Source: Sphingobium sp. TKS
GTDB lineage: Bacteria > Pseudomonadota > Alphaproteobacteria > Sphingomonadales > Sphingomonadaceae
DNA: 64,000 nucleotides
Reading direction: 5' to 3'
Assembly: GCF_001563265.1 (NCBI RefSeq)
Contig: NZ_CP005083.1
Coordinates: 2,049,001 to 2,113,000 of the forward strand
A program made the translations under genes and the position numbers. This document shows, piece by piece, positions 55,782-64,000 of this stretch; position 1 is the stretch's first letter; each line of letters begins with the position of its first letter. The notes under the pieces were generated by a model that searched no databases, was not told the DNA's origin, and worked only from the letters and a program-made list of their open reading frames with translations.

Positions 55782-56993
55782 ATGTCACAGACACTCAGCG
55801 AGCGCACCATCGCGCTCGTCAAAGCCACCATGCCCGCGCTCGAAGCGCACGGCCTCGACATTGTACGCGAGATGTACCGGCGGATGTTCGAGAACCCGGA
55901 GATCCGCGACCTGTTCAACCAGTCGCACCATGGCGATGCCGGTTCGCAACCGCGCGCGCTGGCCGCCGCCATCCTCGCTTATGGCGCCAATATCGACAAT
56001 CTCGGCGCGCTGGCCCCCGCCGTCGAGCGGATCGCGCAGAAGCATGTCGGCCTGCAGATCCTCCCCGAACATTATCCTCACGTCGGCGAAGCGCTGCTCG
56101 GCGCGATCAAGGCGGTGCTGGGCGATGCCGCTACCGACGAGATCCTCGCCGCATGGGGCGAAGCCTACTGGTTCCTGGCGCATATCCTGATCGCTCGCGA
56201 GGAGCGCCTCTACAAGGAGCATGAGACCGCGGAAGGCGGCTGGACGGGTTGGCGCACCTTCGTGATCGACGAAGTCCGCCCCGAAAGCAGCGTCATCACC
56301 TCGTTCATCCTGCGCCCGACCGACGGGCGCCCGGTCATTCGCCACAAACCCGGCCAGTATCTGACCTTCTGGCTGGAGATCCCCGGTCACCCGCCGGTCA
56401 AGCGCAACTACAGCATCTCGCAGGCGGCCAATGGCGAGACCTATCGCATTTCGGTCAAGCGCGAGCCCATGGGCCTCGCCTCCGGCTGGCTGCATGACCA
56501 GGCGAAGCCGGGCACGGTGCTCAAGGTGGCGGCGCCCGCGGGCGAGTTCTTCCTGTCCGAGAATCCCGAGCGCCCCGTGGTGCTGATGTCCGGCGGTGTC
56601 GGCCTGACGCCGATGGTCGCAATGCTCGAGGCGATCGCGCAACATCATCCCGATCTCCCCGTCCAGTATCTTCACGGCACGCTGGATGGTTCGACGCACG
56701 CGCTGGCCGATCATGTCCGCGCCATCGCGGCTGCTCATCCGAGCATCCGCGTCACCGATTTCTATCAATGCCCTCGCCCCGAGGATGTGGCGGGTCGCGA
56801 TTACGACCATGATGGCTTGATCGACGAGGCCTGGTTGACGGAGCACACGCCGATCGAAGATGCGGATTATTATCTATGTGGTCCGCGCCCGTTCCTGCGC
56901 ACCTTCGTCGCGACGCTGTCGCTTGCCGGCGTGGCGTCCGATCGCATCCACTACGAGTTCTTCGGTCCGGCCGACGAACTGCTCGCAGCTTGA
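55782..56993 (+). CDS. hmp: Flavohemoglobin NO dioxygenase
   Basis: Oxidises NO to nitrate with O2 and NAD(P)H. 403 residues: globin domain (1-140; distal Tyr32, proximal His88 in QKHVGLQILPEHYPHVGE), FAD domain (about 150-255; KRNYSISQA is the flavin-binding RxYS motif) and NAD domain (about 260-400; LMSGGVGLTPMVAMLEA, and YYLCGPRPFL). AAGGAG precedes the ATG at 55782. Part of the NsrR-controlled operon. Confidence 0.95.
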   Translation: MSQTLSERTIALVKATMPALEAHGLDIVREMYRRMFENPEIRDLFNQSHHGDAGSQPRALAAAILAYGANIDNLGALAPAVERIAQKHVGLQILPEHYPHVGEALLGAIKAVLGDAATDEILAAWGEAYWFLAHILIAREERLYKEHETAEGGWTGWRTFVIDEVRPESSVITSFILRPTDGRPVIRHKPGQYLTFWLEIPGHPPVKRNYSISQAANGETYRISVKREPMGLASGWLHDQAKPGTVLKVAAPAGEFFLSENPERPVVLMSGGVGLTPMVAMLEAIAQHHPDLPVQYLHGTLDGSTHALADHVRAIAAAHPSIRVTDFYQCPRPEDVAGRDYDHDGLIDEAWLTEHTPIEDADYYLCGPRPFLRTFVATLSLAGVASDRIHYEFFGPADELLAA

Positions 56994-57006
56994 GGCAGGC
57001 GCCGCG

Positions 57007-57471
57007 ATGGACGATTTCATCATTGGTCGTGCGCTGCACGTCGTCGCCGTCCTGATGTGGATCGGTGGCGTTGCGTTCGTGACGACCGTCGTGATGCCGT
57101 CCATCCGGCGCCACCATGCACCCGACGAGAGGCTCGCCGCCTTTCATCAACTGGAGGAGCGGTTTGCGCCGAAGGCGCGCCTGTGGGTGCTGCTGGCCGG
57201 AGCAAGCGGGCTCTGGATGGTCTACAGGGCCGATATGTGGGGCCGGTTCGCCGATCCCCGTTTCTGGTGGATGGACGCCATGGTCTGCCTCTGGGCCATA
57301 TTCATGGCGATGCTGTTCCTGATCGAACCGCTCTTTCTCCACGCGCGCATGGAGAAATCACCCGCTCCATCGGCGGACTTCGAGAGGATGGTAGGAATGC
57401 ACCAACTCCTCCTGATGCTGGCCGTCATAACGGTGCTTGGCGCGGTAGCCGGAAGTCATGGGTTGCTCTGA
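57007..57471 (+). CDS. Four-helix membrane protein of the NO operon
   Basis: 154 residues with four hydrophobic helices (about 5-25, 55-75, 90-112 and 130-150) and conserved His near helix ends (RALHVVAVLMWIGGVAF, MHQLLLMLAVITVLGA), a layout like CopD/DUF2269 heme-binding membrane proteins. 13 bp after hmp, so probably co-transcribed. Its end overlaps the convergent rnk gene by 16 bases. Confidence 0.75.
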   Translation: MDDFIIGRALHVVAVLMWIGGVAFVTTVVMPSIRRHHAPDERLAAFHQLEERFAPKARLWVLLAGASGLWMVYRADMWGRFADPRFWWMDAMVCLWAIFMAMLFLIEPLFLHARMEKSPAPSADFERMVGMHQLLLMLAVITVLGAVAGSHGLL

Positions 57472-57872
57472 GCGGACTGGCTCACCTTGACGATGGCGAG
57501 CTTGCGTTCATGCCCCTCCCGGTCTGGCCACAGAATCGACTCTCCCTCGCGCAAGCCGATGAGGCCGGCTCCGACTGGCGTCAGGATCGAGATGCGTCCC
57601 GCCGAGATGTCGGCGTCCTTTGGGTAGACGAGCTGTACCGAACGCGTCGCTCCGCTCGCGTCGTCGGTGAACTCGACGGTCGAACGCATCGTCACGACGT
57701 CGGACGGGATTTGGGTCGCGCTGTGAATCGTGGCGCGTCCGATTTCCTCGAGGAGCAATTCGCTGACCTGCGGTAACCGCTCTTCGGCGCCAAGCGCCAG
57801 GTTGGTGAGGGCGTCGGCCTCGGTGTCGATCAAATGGATGGGCGGTCGACATGCCGCCTTGCTGTTCGTCAT
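57456..57872 (-). CDS. rnk: Rnk-type nucleoside diphosphate kinase regulator
   Basis: A 138-residue GreA/Rnk-family protein: IHLIDTEADALTNLA at the start, an N-terminal short coiled coil, then the C-terminal FKBP-like domain (STVEFTDDASGATRSVQLVYPKDAD, ISILTPVGAGLIGLREGESILW). Such proteins bind RNA polymerase. Gene name by family. Confidence 0.88.
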   Translation of the reverse strand: MTNSKAACRPPIHLIDTEADALTNLALGAEERLPQVSELLLEEIGRATIHSATQIPSDVVTMRSTVEFTDDASGATRSVQLVYPKDADISAGRISILTPVGAGLIGLREGESILWPDREGHERKLAIVKVSQSAQSNP

Positions 57873-58109
57873 GGTGCTGGCTTTCCGGATAAGGAGGCGC
57901 GCGCAGGCTCATGGCCTGGCGCAGCGGTCTGTCGAGAGTTGCCCCGAGTTCGGGGCGTGCCGCACCGGAACCCGGGGCCAGATGCCCGCGAGAAGCTGCC
58001 CCCCATGATGGCGGAATCGGAAATGACGGCGCCTAGTCTGCATGATGCGATGATGTCCCCAGCACAGGCGCAAGTCAAATCATCTGCATAGGGGCTGGGT
58101 GCCGGTCAG

Positions 58110-59738
58110 CTAGCCAGCGTAGCGGGCCTCGGCGAGATCGAGTTCGCGCACGAGCTTGCGCGCGGCTTCGCTGCCAAGTTCGCGCCGACGCACGCGTCTG
58201 AAGATCTCTCCCCGTTCGGCTCTGAGCGCAGCCAGCCGCAGCTCGCGCTCGATGGCGTCGTCACGCCGGATCAGGCTCCCCTGTTCCGGCCCGCGGGCGT
58301 GGCGGTCGATCCGCTCGCGATAGACATCCATGAGACGCGACGCGACGGTAACATAGGTGTCGGCATCCTTACGGCCGTCCGCAAGGCGATGCTGGGTGCG
58401 CTCGATCTCGGCGATCGCCGCTTCCGCAGCGGCTATGCGCGCAGCTTCGACCGCGGCAGTCTGGCTTGGCTCCGGAGGCATCTCAAGGTTGCGCAGCAGC
58501 AAGGGCAGCCCGATGCTTGCCGAAGCCAGCGATACGATGATCACGCCCATGGCCAGGAAGATGGCGAGATCACGGGCAGGAAAGGCCGAACCGTCGGCCA
58601 TGGTCAGAGGGAGGGTGAGCACGCCGGCCAGCGTGATCGCACCACGCACGCCGGCGAAAGACATGGCCCCGATAATCCGCCAGCCCGGAGCGCCACGTTC
58701 GTCGCTCTGGCGAAACAGGGTCAGGTGGAGCGACAGCCATACCCACCCGAAGCGCAGACCCGCAAGCCCGGCATTGATCGCGACGACATAGATGGCCAGC
58801 CACCAGGGCTCATAGTGGCCGGTCAGCCGGACGGTTTCGGCAGCACCCGACAGGATCGACGGCAACTGCTCGCCCAACAGGACAAAGATGATCCCGTTGG
58901 CGGTGAACTGGATCATGTCCCAGAAGGCGGTGCGGCGGATGCGTGTGACGGCGAGTGCCTGTCCCCGGGATTCGACGAAGCCCATGGCAAGCCCCGCCGC
59001 GACGGCGGCGAGAATGCCGGAACAATGCAGCCGTTCAGCGATGAGATAGGCGCCAAACGGAATCAGCAGGCTGATCAGGACCTGCGATCCGCTTTCCTCG
59101 CCGAAACGGCGAGCAATGATGGCCTTGAGCCAACCGACCAACCAGGTCAGACCGGCCCCGATGATGATCCCGCCAGTCGCGACCCAGAGAAAGCTGAGCG
59201 CGGCCTGGCCGAGAGAAAAGGCACCGGTGAGAGCGGCAGCGACCGCAAAGCGGAGGCAGACCAGGCCTGACGCGTCATTAAGGAGTGATTCGCCCTCCAG
59301 GATATGCATCATTCGCTTGGGGATGGGAGAGCGTTGAGCGATTGCGGATACCGCGATGGGATCCGTCGGTGATACCACCGCGGCCAGCGCGAACGCGACG
59401 GCAAGCGGCATCGCCGGGATCATCCAGTGGATGAACAAACCCATGCCCAGCACCGTGAAGACCACGAGGCCGAGCGCCAGCTCGAGAATGGTCTTGCCGT
59501 CCTTGAAAAGGTCTTCGCGCGGAATGCGCCAGCCGTCGAGGAAGAGAAGCGGCGGGAGGAAGAGAAGGAAGAATATCTCGGGATCGAGCGTCACGCGCCA
59601 GTTCGCCGCAAGCCCGATGAAAGCGCCCAGCGTGATCTGAACAAGCGGGCGCGGTAGGGGGAAGGGCAGAAGCCGCGCAACAATGCCGCTCACGACGACG
59701 GCGAAGAGCAGGGCAAGCACGATCGTGATCGTTTCCAA
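58110..59738 (-). CDS. CPA1-family Na+/H+ antiporter
   Basis: A 542-residue antiporter: 12-13 helices in residues 1-420 with the ion-site motifs VSPTDPIAVSAI (about 123-134) and EGESLLNDASGLV (about 149-161). A cytoplasmic helical tail of about 120 residues (EIERTQHRLADGRKDADTYV ...) follows. NhaP/YjcE type. Exchanges Na+ for H+, perhaps related to the ATPase ion economy. METITIVLALLF is the natural start at 59738. Confidence 0.9.
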   Translation of the reverse strand: METITIVLALLFAVVVSGIVARLLPFPLPRPLVQITLGAFIGLAANWRVTLDPEIFFLLFLPPLLFLDGWRIPREDLFKDGKTILELALGLVVFTVLGMGLFIHWMIPAMPLAVAFALAAVVSPTDPIAVSAIAQRSPIPKRMMHILEGESLLNDASGLVCLRFAVAAALTGAFSLGQAALSFLWVATGGIIIGAGLTWLVGWLKAIIARRFGEESGSQVLISLLIPFGAYLIAERLHCSGILAAVAAGLAMGFVESRGQALAVTRIRRTAFWDMIQFTANGIIFVLLGEQLPSILSGAAETVRLTGHYEPWWLAIYVVAINAGLAGLRFGWVWLSLHLTLFRQSDERGAPGWRIIGAMSFAGVRGAITLAGVLTLPLTMADGSAFPARDLAIFLAMGVIIVSLASASIGLPLLLRNLEMPPEPSQTAAVEAARIAAAEAAIAEIERTQHRLADGRKDADTYVTVASRLMDVYRERIDRHARGPEQGSLIRRDDAIERELRLAALRAERGEIFRRVRRRELGSEAARKLVRELDLAEARYAG

Positions 59739-59824
59739 AACATACTCCGAACAAGAAGCTGGTCCGTGTCTCCTTTCCTATAAACGGCTTGAGGGCCAGT
59801 CCCCTCCCTTGAACCTTGACGCTC

Positions 59825-60073
59825 TCAGATCACGGCGCCGGCGTCCTCATGGCACTGCATCGCTGGTTCGCCGCCGATGGTCGCATCTCCGACGAGGATC
59901 GCGAATTTGGCGCCGGCATAGTGAGTGGCGGGCGTATGCCAGGCATTGGCCACAGTCAGGATTTCACCCGCGATTTCCACCTGCTCGCCAGGCGCGGGCG
60001 ATCGGACGAAATGATAGCAGCCCCGTGGGGCGGCCGTACGACGGTCGGGTCCGGCAAACACATCGATAAGCAT
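59825..60073 (-). CDS. Hypothetical 82-residue protein
   Basis: From ATG 60073 with GGGAG upstream: a small beta-rich protein (CYHFVRSPAPGEQVEIAGEILTVANAWHTP, then AILVGDATIG). The pattern GEQVEIAGEILTV looks like a small beta-barrel. No domain recognised. Upstream frames on the same strand may form an operon. Confidence 0.55.
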   Translation of the reverse strand: MLIDVFAGPDRRTAAPRGCYHFVRSPAPGEQVEIAGEILTVANAWHTPATHYAGAKFAILVGDATIGGEPAMQCHEDAGAVI

Positions 60074-60085
60074 GGTTATCTCCCT

Positions 60086-60262
60086 TCACTGAACAAGAGC
60101 GCGTACCGGCGCGGGAAAGCGCCATGGCTCGCCATGACCCAGCGCGGCACCATATTGCTGTTCGGCGATATGCCAGTTCGCGAGTCTGTCCCACCAGACA
60201 AAGGCGGTCACGTTCAGGTTCTCGGCAAGCCGGTCTGCCGGATAGCGCGGCAATCTCCAACG
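60086..60262 (-). CDS. Possible hypothetical protein or gene remnant
   Basis: A Trp-rich, protein-like stretch (ADRLAENLNVTAFVWWDRL, ANWHIAEQQYGAALGHGEP) that ends at 60086, just before the 82-residue gene. No good ATG or ribosome site is visible, only alternative codons, so it may be the end of a decayed gene. Confidence 0.3.
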   Translation of the reverse strand, partial: RWRLPRYPADRLAENLNVTAFVWWDRLANWHIAEQQYGAALGHGEPWRFPAPVRALVQ

Positions 60263-60318
60263 CGCTAGAAGGCCGCCGTTCCGAAACCGGATGTTTTGCG
60301 GCTGTCGCTTGTCGAGTG

Positions 60319-60717
60319 CTAGTTGACATCGCGGCTCTCGTGCAGGCGCGCGCGCAGGGCCGCGAGACAGAGTGCGATTTCCTCGACCGGGTGATCTTCC
60401 ATCCACTCCCCACGGGCGCATGCCACCGCGATGCCGCGCGCGCGGGAGTCGATCCAGTATCCCGGCGGTACGAGCGTCGCCGCCGCCGTGTGCGAACCGG
60501 TGTAGCGCAGGGCGCGGACGCGGGAGCCGTCTGGATGCAGCCAGACGCCTACCTCGATCTGCGGCAGTTCCGCCAGGCCGGGGAACACCCCAACGGCGAT
60601 CAGAGCGTCGAGCGGGCGGCTCGGCGATAAGGCGTTCTCACAGGCAGCGATCGCACCCATCAGCACATCGCACGAAGTCGCCGTGCTCGGAACAGGCGGT
60701 CGGACGATGGCTTCCAT
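60319..60717 (-). CDS. Hypothetical 132-residue protein
   Basis: From ATG 60717, 2 bp after the carbonic anhydrase stop. A central beta-rich part (LPQIEVGVWLHPDGSRVRALR) and WIDSRARGIAVACARGEWMEDHPVEEIALCLAALRARL at the end. No domain recognised. Operon position after prx and can suggests a linked role. Confidence 0.6.
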   Translation of the reverse strand: MEAIVRPPVPSTATSCDVLMGAIAACENALSPSRPLDALIAVGVFPGLAELPQIEVGVWLHPDGSRVRALRYTGSHTAAATLVPPGYWIDSRARGIAVACARGEWMEDHPVEEIALCLAALRARLHESRDVN

Positions 60718-60719
60718 GA

Positions 60720-61400
60720 TCAGCCGGTCCCATCGATCACAGGCTCGACCGCTAAACCCCCGCCGTGGACTCGCCGGCACAGGCTCTTCAACAGTCCATC
60801 GCCGATCCTATAGACCCAGCCGTGCAGGCTCAGCGGGGCCTCACGCGCCCAGGCCGCTCGCACGAGAGGATTGACGGACAGCGCGTCGACTTGCGCCACG
60901 ACATTGCGCTCGCACAGGGCCTCGGCTGCCGCCCCATCGGTGTTGACCTTGCAGGGATGACGACGGTGAAGCTGACGCACGGGCGCCAGCCAGTGGCCGA
61001 TGGCGTCGTCGGTCTCGTTCTCCATCGCGGCATGAATGCCGCCGCAGCCATAATGGCCCACGACGATGATATGGTGGACATTCAGGACATCGACCGCGAA
61101 CTGCAGCGCGGCGGAAAAATTGGGATCGGCGGCGATTGCGAGATTGGCGACGTTGCGATGGACGAACATCTCGCCCGGATCGAGATCGACGATCTCCGTC
61201 GCCGGCACGCGGCTGTCCGAGCAGCCGATCCAGAAATAACGGGGCCGCTGCTGACCGACGAGGCGGCGAAAGAAGCCCGGATCGTTGCGCGTCTTGGCAT
61301 CGGCCCAGGCCCGGTTGCGGTCGAACAGCGTGGACAGCCAGCCGTCGCCTTCAGGAATGGCGGCGGCCTTATCCTGCCCGTTCGTCCGCGTCCGGCTCAT
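60720..61400 (-). CDS. can: Beta-class carbonic anhydrase
   Basis: Interconverts CO2 and bicarbonate. 226 residues with the zinc ligands in GCSDSRVPA (Cys, with the Asp-Arg dyad) and VVGHYGCGGIHAA (His and Cys). The ATG at 61400 overlaps the peroxiredoxin stop (ATGA). Full length for the Can/CynT group. Confidence 0.93.
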   Translation of the reverse strand: MSRTRTNGQDKAAAIPEGDGWLSTLFDRNRAWADAKTRNDPGFFRRLVGQQRPRYFWIGCSDSRVPATEIVDLDPGEMFVHRNVANLAIAADPNFSAALQFAVDVLNVHHIIVVGHYGCGGIHAAMENETDDAIGHWLAPVRQLHRRHPCKVNTDGAAAEALCERNVVAQVDALSVNPLVRAAWAREAPLSLHGWVYRIGDGLLKSLCRRVHGGGLAVEPVIDGTG

Positions 61401-62038
61401 TGACCGGTCGATTGCAGATCGACGATCCGCAGATAGGGCTTCAACGTCTTGAAGCCTTGCGGGAACTGCCGGTTGGCTTCCTCGTCCGATAGCTTGGGCG
61501 AGATCACGACGGGTTCGCCCGGCTCCCAGTTGACCGGAGTGGCGACGCTGCGCGCGTCGGTCAGCTGGAGGCTGTCGATCGCGCGCAGGATCTCGGCGAA
61601 GTTGCGGCCCGTGCTCGGCGGATAGGTGAGGATCAGCCGGACCTTTTTCGCCGGATCGATCACGAATACCGAGCGGACCGTGACGGTCGGATCACTCTTC
61701 GGGTGGATCATGCCATAGAGGCTCGAGACCTGGCCGTTGGGATCGGCGATCATGGGGAAATCGAGCGTCGCGCCTTGCGTCTCCTCGATGTCGGACTCCC
61801 ATTTATGGTGGGCCTCGACCGGATCGACCGACAGCCCGATCGGCTTCACGCTGCGCCTATCCCATTCGGGGCGCAGCCGCGCGACCTCGCCCAGTTCGGT
61901 CGTGCAGACCGGCGTGAAGTTCTTGGGGTGGCTGAAAAGGACGCCCCAGCTCGCTCCGAGCCAGTCGTGGAACTGGATGCGGCCGTGGGTGCTGTCCTGT
62001 TCGAAATCGGGGGCGATCTGCCCAAGCTGGATAGTCAT
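61397..62038 (-). CDS. 1-Cys peroxiredoxin (Prx6 type)
   Basis: Reduces peroxides. 213 residues with the peroxidatic Cys45 in FTPVCTTELGEVA and the long Prx6-type C-terminal domain (VNWEPGEPVVISPKLSDEEA). No resolving Cys is seen. ATG 62038 has AAGGAG upstream. First of the prx, can, hypothetical run. Protects against peroxide, consistent with shifts between oxygen levels. Confidence 0.93.
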   Translation of the reverse strand: MTIQLGQIAPDFEQDSTHGRIQFHDWLGASWGVLFSHPKNFTPVCTTELGEVARLRPEWDRRSVKPIGLSVDPVEAHHKWESDIEETQGATLDFPMIADPNGQVSSLYGMIHPKSDPTVTVRSVFVIDPAKKVRLILTYPPSTGRNFAEILRAIDSLQLTDARSVATPVNWEPGEPVVISPKLSDEEANRQFPQGFKTLKPYLRIVDLQSTGQ

Positions 62039-62100
62039 GGAGGCTCCTTCGTGCATGCGGAGCCAGTGTGAGGCCGCACTAGCCAACAAACAAACGAATG

Positions 62101-62367
62101 TTATTTCAGGTTGAAAGCAATATCATTGCCTTTACTGAGGTTCACGGGGGGCAGCCATCCAATGGTCAACAGCGCTATGGGCAGGGCGATCAGCAGGACG
62201 AACTCGCCATCCGCATCGCTGATTACGCCACTCTTGCCCAGAACCCAGATGAACAGCCGCAGCGATGCGATCGCAATTGCCGCGGCGACCATCCAGTAGA
62301 GGCCGACGCGCAGATGCGGCCGGCGATTGCGGCACTCGCCGCCGCTTCCGTTTCGCTGGCCGCTCAC
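62101..62367 (-). CDS. Small two-helix membrane protein
   Basis: 88 residues with two hydrophobic helices (VGLYWMVAAAIAIASLRLFIWVL and FVLLIALPIALLTIGWL). The start overlaps the stop of the preceding gene (ATGA). Unknown family. Confidence 0.6.
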   Translation of the reverse strand: MSGQRNGSGGECRNRRPHLRVGLYWMVAAAIAIASLRLFIWVLGKSGVISDADGEFVLLIALPIALLTIGWLPPVNLSKGNDIAFNLK

Positions 62368-62741
62368 GGCTCATCGCCAGGTTCGACCCCGGGATGACGG
62401 GTCGCATTGCGCTTCCTGGTTCTTGGCGATTGGGCGGCGTCCGATCTGCCATGGTCCAGCGGCCACAGAGCGGTGAAGTCGGCGGGGGGCGGCACTTCGC
62501 GGAAGGCCTTCGGCGCGCTGGTGGATGTCGCCGCCCATTCGAAGCCCATGATGACGAATGTCGCGACAGGCGCCGCGACAATGATGACGATGGGCAAGGC
62601 CTGTTCGGAGATGATATCGGCTTTGACGAGGCCATAAAGGCCAAGCCAGGTCACCGCCATCAGGATCGTGGCGAGAATCCCGAAGGCCTTCCCGTCCTCG
62701 CGTCGCGGTGGCTCGGGACGAACCGGATCGAACGGTTTCAC
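62364..62741 (-). CDS. Two-helix membrane protein with cytoplasmic tail
   Basis: 125 residues: a charged N-terminus (KPFDPVRPEPPRRED), two helices (GILATILMAVTWLGLYGLV, and LPIVIIVAAPVATFVIMGFEW) and a basic tail. GTG start at 62741, overlapping the stop of the possible 21-residue peptide (GTGA). Coupled to the next small membrane gene. Unknown function. Confidence 0.6.
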   Translation of the reverse strand: MKPFDPVRPEPPRREDGKAFGILATILMAVTWLGLYGLVKADIISEQALPIVIIVAAPVATFVIMGFEWAATSTSAPKAFREVPPPADFTALWPLDHGRSDAAQSPRTRKRNATRHPGVEPGDEP

Positions 62742-62803
62742 TGCAGCACCGCGCCCAAGGAGAGCGGGTCGGCTTCGGCGAACACTCCTTCATGCTGGAC
62801 CAT
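62738..62803 (-). CDS. Possible 21-residue leader peptide
   Basis: MVQHEGVFAEADPLSLGAVLQ after a strong ribosome site AAGGAGGACCAGG. Its stop overlaps the downstream GTG start. It looks like a translated leader that couples initiation of the two membrane genes. Too short for homology. Confidence 0.4.
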   Translation of the reverse strand: MVQHEGVFAEADPLSLGAVLQ

Positions 62804-62893
62804 CCTGGTCCTCCTTGTCGGCACATCATCCGCCCGCTATTATCCATCAAGCAAATGAATATAATTGATGATTGAGCGGAAAGATCTTGCGGC
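62804..62893. promoter_or_regulatory. Divergent promoter region with LysR site candidate
   Basis: An A/T-rich 90-bp region between the small membrane genes and LysR. ATCAA (62846-62850) and TTGAT (62865-62869) form an interrupted inverted repeat within an A/T-rich core, the likely LysR site. Confidence 0.45.
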
Positions 62894-63742
62894 ATGGATA
62901 TCGGCGTCGCCCGCACCTTCCTGGAAGTGGTGAAGACGGGCAGCTTCGTCGCTGCTGCCGCGAATCTCAATCTTACCCAGACCGCGGTGAGCGCGCGCAT
63001 TCGCGTCCTTGAGGACCAGCTCGACCGGCCTGTGTTCATCCGCAACAAGTTGGGTGCGAAGCTGACGCCGGCGGGCGAGCAATTTCTGCGCTTTGCGACC
63101 ACGCTGGTGCAGGTGTGGGAACGCGCCCGCCGCGCGGTGGCGCTGCCGCCTGGCCGCGAGACGGTGGTGACGATCGGCGCCGAGCTCAGCCTGTGGAGTC
63201 CGCTGCTGCGGCACTGGCTGCTCTGGATGCGGCGCGAATGCCCCGAGTTCGCGGTCAGCACGCAGATCGACGCTTCCGAGCGGCTGATGGAGCAGGTCCA
63301 GGACGGCTCGCTCGACGTCGCGGTGCTCTATGCCGCGCCGCGCCGTCCCGGCGTGATCGCCGAGCTGCTGTTCGAGGAGAAGCTCGTCCTCGTCCGCACC
63401 ACGCCGACCGATCGGCCGCTGGCGCCCGAAGACCATGTCCAGATCGACTGGGGCGAGGAGTTCGCCGCGAGCTATCAGGCCGCCTATCCGGACCAGCCGA
63501 ACGCGGTCGTCGCGATCAGCTACGGACCGCTCGCGCTCGACTATCTCCTGGCGACGGGCGGCAGCGGCTATTTCCGCAAGGGGTTCATCCGATCCTATCT
63601 GGAGGAGGGCAGGCTCGCGCTCGTGCCCGACAGTCCCGAATTCTCCTATTCCGCCTATGTCGTCCATTCGACCAAGGCGGACCCCGGCGTGATGGCCCGC
63701 ATCCGCAGCGGGCTCCGCGCTGCGGCGGCGATCGCGGCATGA
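62894..63742 (+). CDS. LysR-family regulator
   Basis: A 282-residue LysR protein with HTH (FLEVVKTGSFVAAAANLNLTQTAVSARIRVLEDQL, about 9-43) and the effector domain. Divergent from the leader and two membrane genes (90 bp). Its stop overlaps the ATG of the next gene, so the two are co-expressed. Effector unknown. Confidence 0.9.
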   Translation: MDIGVARTFLEVVKTGSFVAAAANLNLTQTAVSARIRVLEDQLDRPVFIRNKLGAKLTPAGEQFLRFATTLVQVWERARRAVALPPGRETVVTIGAELSLWSPLLRHWLLWMRRECPEFAVSTQIDASERLMEQVQDGSLDVAVLYAAPRRPGVIAELLFEEKLVLVRTTPTDRPLAPEDHVQIDWGEEFAASYQAAYPDQPNAVVAISYGPLALDYLLATGGSGYFRKGFIRSYLEEGRLALVPDSPEFSYSAYVVHSTKADPGVMARIRSGLRAAAAIAA

Positions 63743-64000
63743 GCGACGAGCCCGCGTCCCCGGTCTGCTATGCGGCCCAAGCTGACGACGTCTATATGGG
63801 CTATGCCGGGCGCGATGAGCTGCTGGCCGCGCTCAACGAGCTTCTCGAAGCCGAGCGTGCCGGCGCTCGGGTAGCGTTGGCGAGCGCCAAGGCGGCGGCG
63901 AGTCCGCCACATGCGGCGCTGATGAGGACAGTGCGCGCCGACGAGGCGCGCTGGTGCGCGATGCTGGCGCGGCAGATCAAACGACTCGGCGGTATGCCCT
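63739..64000 (+). CDS. Partial gene, helical ferritin-like (DUF6306-type) protein
   Basis: Open from ATG 63739 to the edge: SDEPASPVCYAAQADDVYMGYAGRDELLAALNELLEAERAGARVAL, then SPPHAALMRTVRADEARWCAMLARQIKRLGG. Two helices with Glu/His (ELLEAERAGA, RTVRADEARW) resemble a small ferritin-like four-helix bundle. Overlaps the LysR stop. C-terminal part outside. Confidence 0.65.
   Translation, partial: MSDEPASPVCYAAQADDVYMGYAGRDELLAALNELLEAERAGARVALASAKAAASPPHAALMRTVRADEARWCAMLARQIKRLGGMP

Noticed and set aside
59816..60268. A plus-strand 150-residue frame
   Set aside because: The opposite 82-residue frame has a better ribosome site and more protein-like composition.

Overview
The window is high-GC DNA with alphaproteobacterial gene content. 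An FnrN-type oxygen regulator (Cys-x2-Cys-x7-Cys), NsrR, class I PHB synthase with phasin, a FixJ-like output domain, a NodT/HlyD/RbbA exporter and an N-type ATPase together suggest a sphingomonad-like member of the Alphaproteobacteria. That is an inference from gene families; no rRNA or tRNA gene was seen.

Layout. 1-13.2 kb is a stress and carbon-overflow block: partial lptB, a small histidine-kinase-like protein, a triple-BON protein, HdeD, then a minus-strand run of phaC, a MaoC-Pta fusion, ackA and a GNAT acetyltransferase. These are followed by a tandem universal stress protein, an MgtC/DUF4010 membrane protein, an AI-2E-type permease, a DksA/TraR protein and a DUF465 protein. 13.7-18.6 kb is a PHB locus (SDR, phaB, phaA, tetR, second phaB, phasin). 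18.7-25.1 kb is a tightly overlapping ABC exporter operon. 25.2-29.9 kb is one very large CheB-CheR-PAS-kinase-REC-REC-HTH protein. 30.6-37.05 kb is a complete N-ATPase operon (atpDCQRBEFAG).

37.4-49.0 kb is the most unusual part. A divergent cluster, with an ArgP-like LysR regulator on one side, encodes a heme-oxygenase-like putative diiron enzyme, an RhtA-like exporter, a PRMT-like methyltransferase and a TorF-like porin. The methyltransferase gene has been split by three mobile elements. An IS3-family element lies near its end. An IS66-family element lies in its middle and has itself been split by a recombinase-in-trio (RIT) element. Terminal repeats and target duplications (3 bp, 8 bp, 8 bp) are all readable. 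Removing IS3 and the whole IS66/RIT composite, with one copy of each of their duplications, restores a 1029-bp open frame that ends 3 bp before the porin start.

49.1-57.9 kb is an oxygen and nitric-oxide response region: an Fnr regulator, four perfect TTGAC-N4-GTCAA boxes, hemN, three classes of globin (trHb2, trHb3, flavohaemoglobin), NsrR, DUF1971 and several very small membrane proteins, one with its own intrinsic terminator. 58.1-64 kb holds a CPA1 Na+/H+ antiporter, small unknowns, a beta-carbonic anhydrase, a 1-Cys peroxiredoxin, small membrane proteins, a LysR regulator and a partial gene at the right edge.

Read together, the unbroken parts look like a low-oxygen and energy-stress fitness region (PHB storage, acetate overflow, alternative ATPase, NO detoxification, Fnr and FixJ-type control). 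A horizontally acquired small-molecule cluster, now inactivated by nested insertions, sits inside it.
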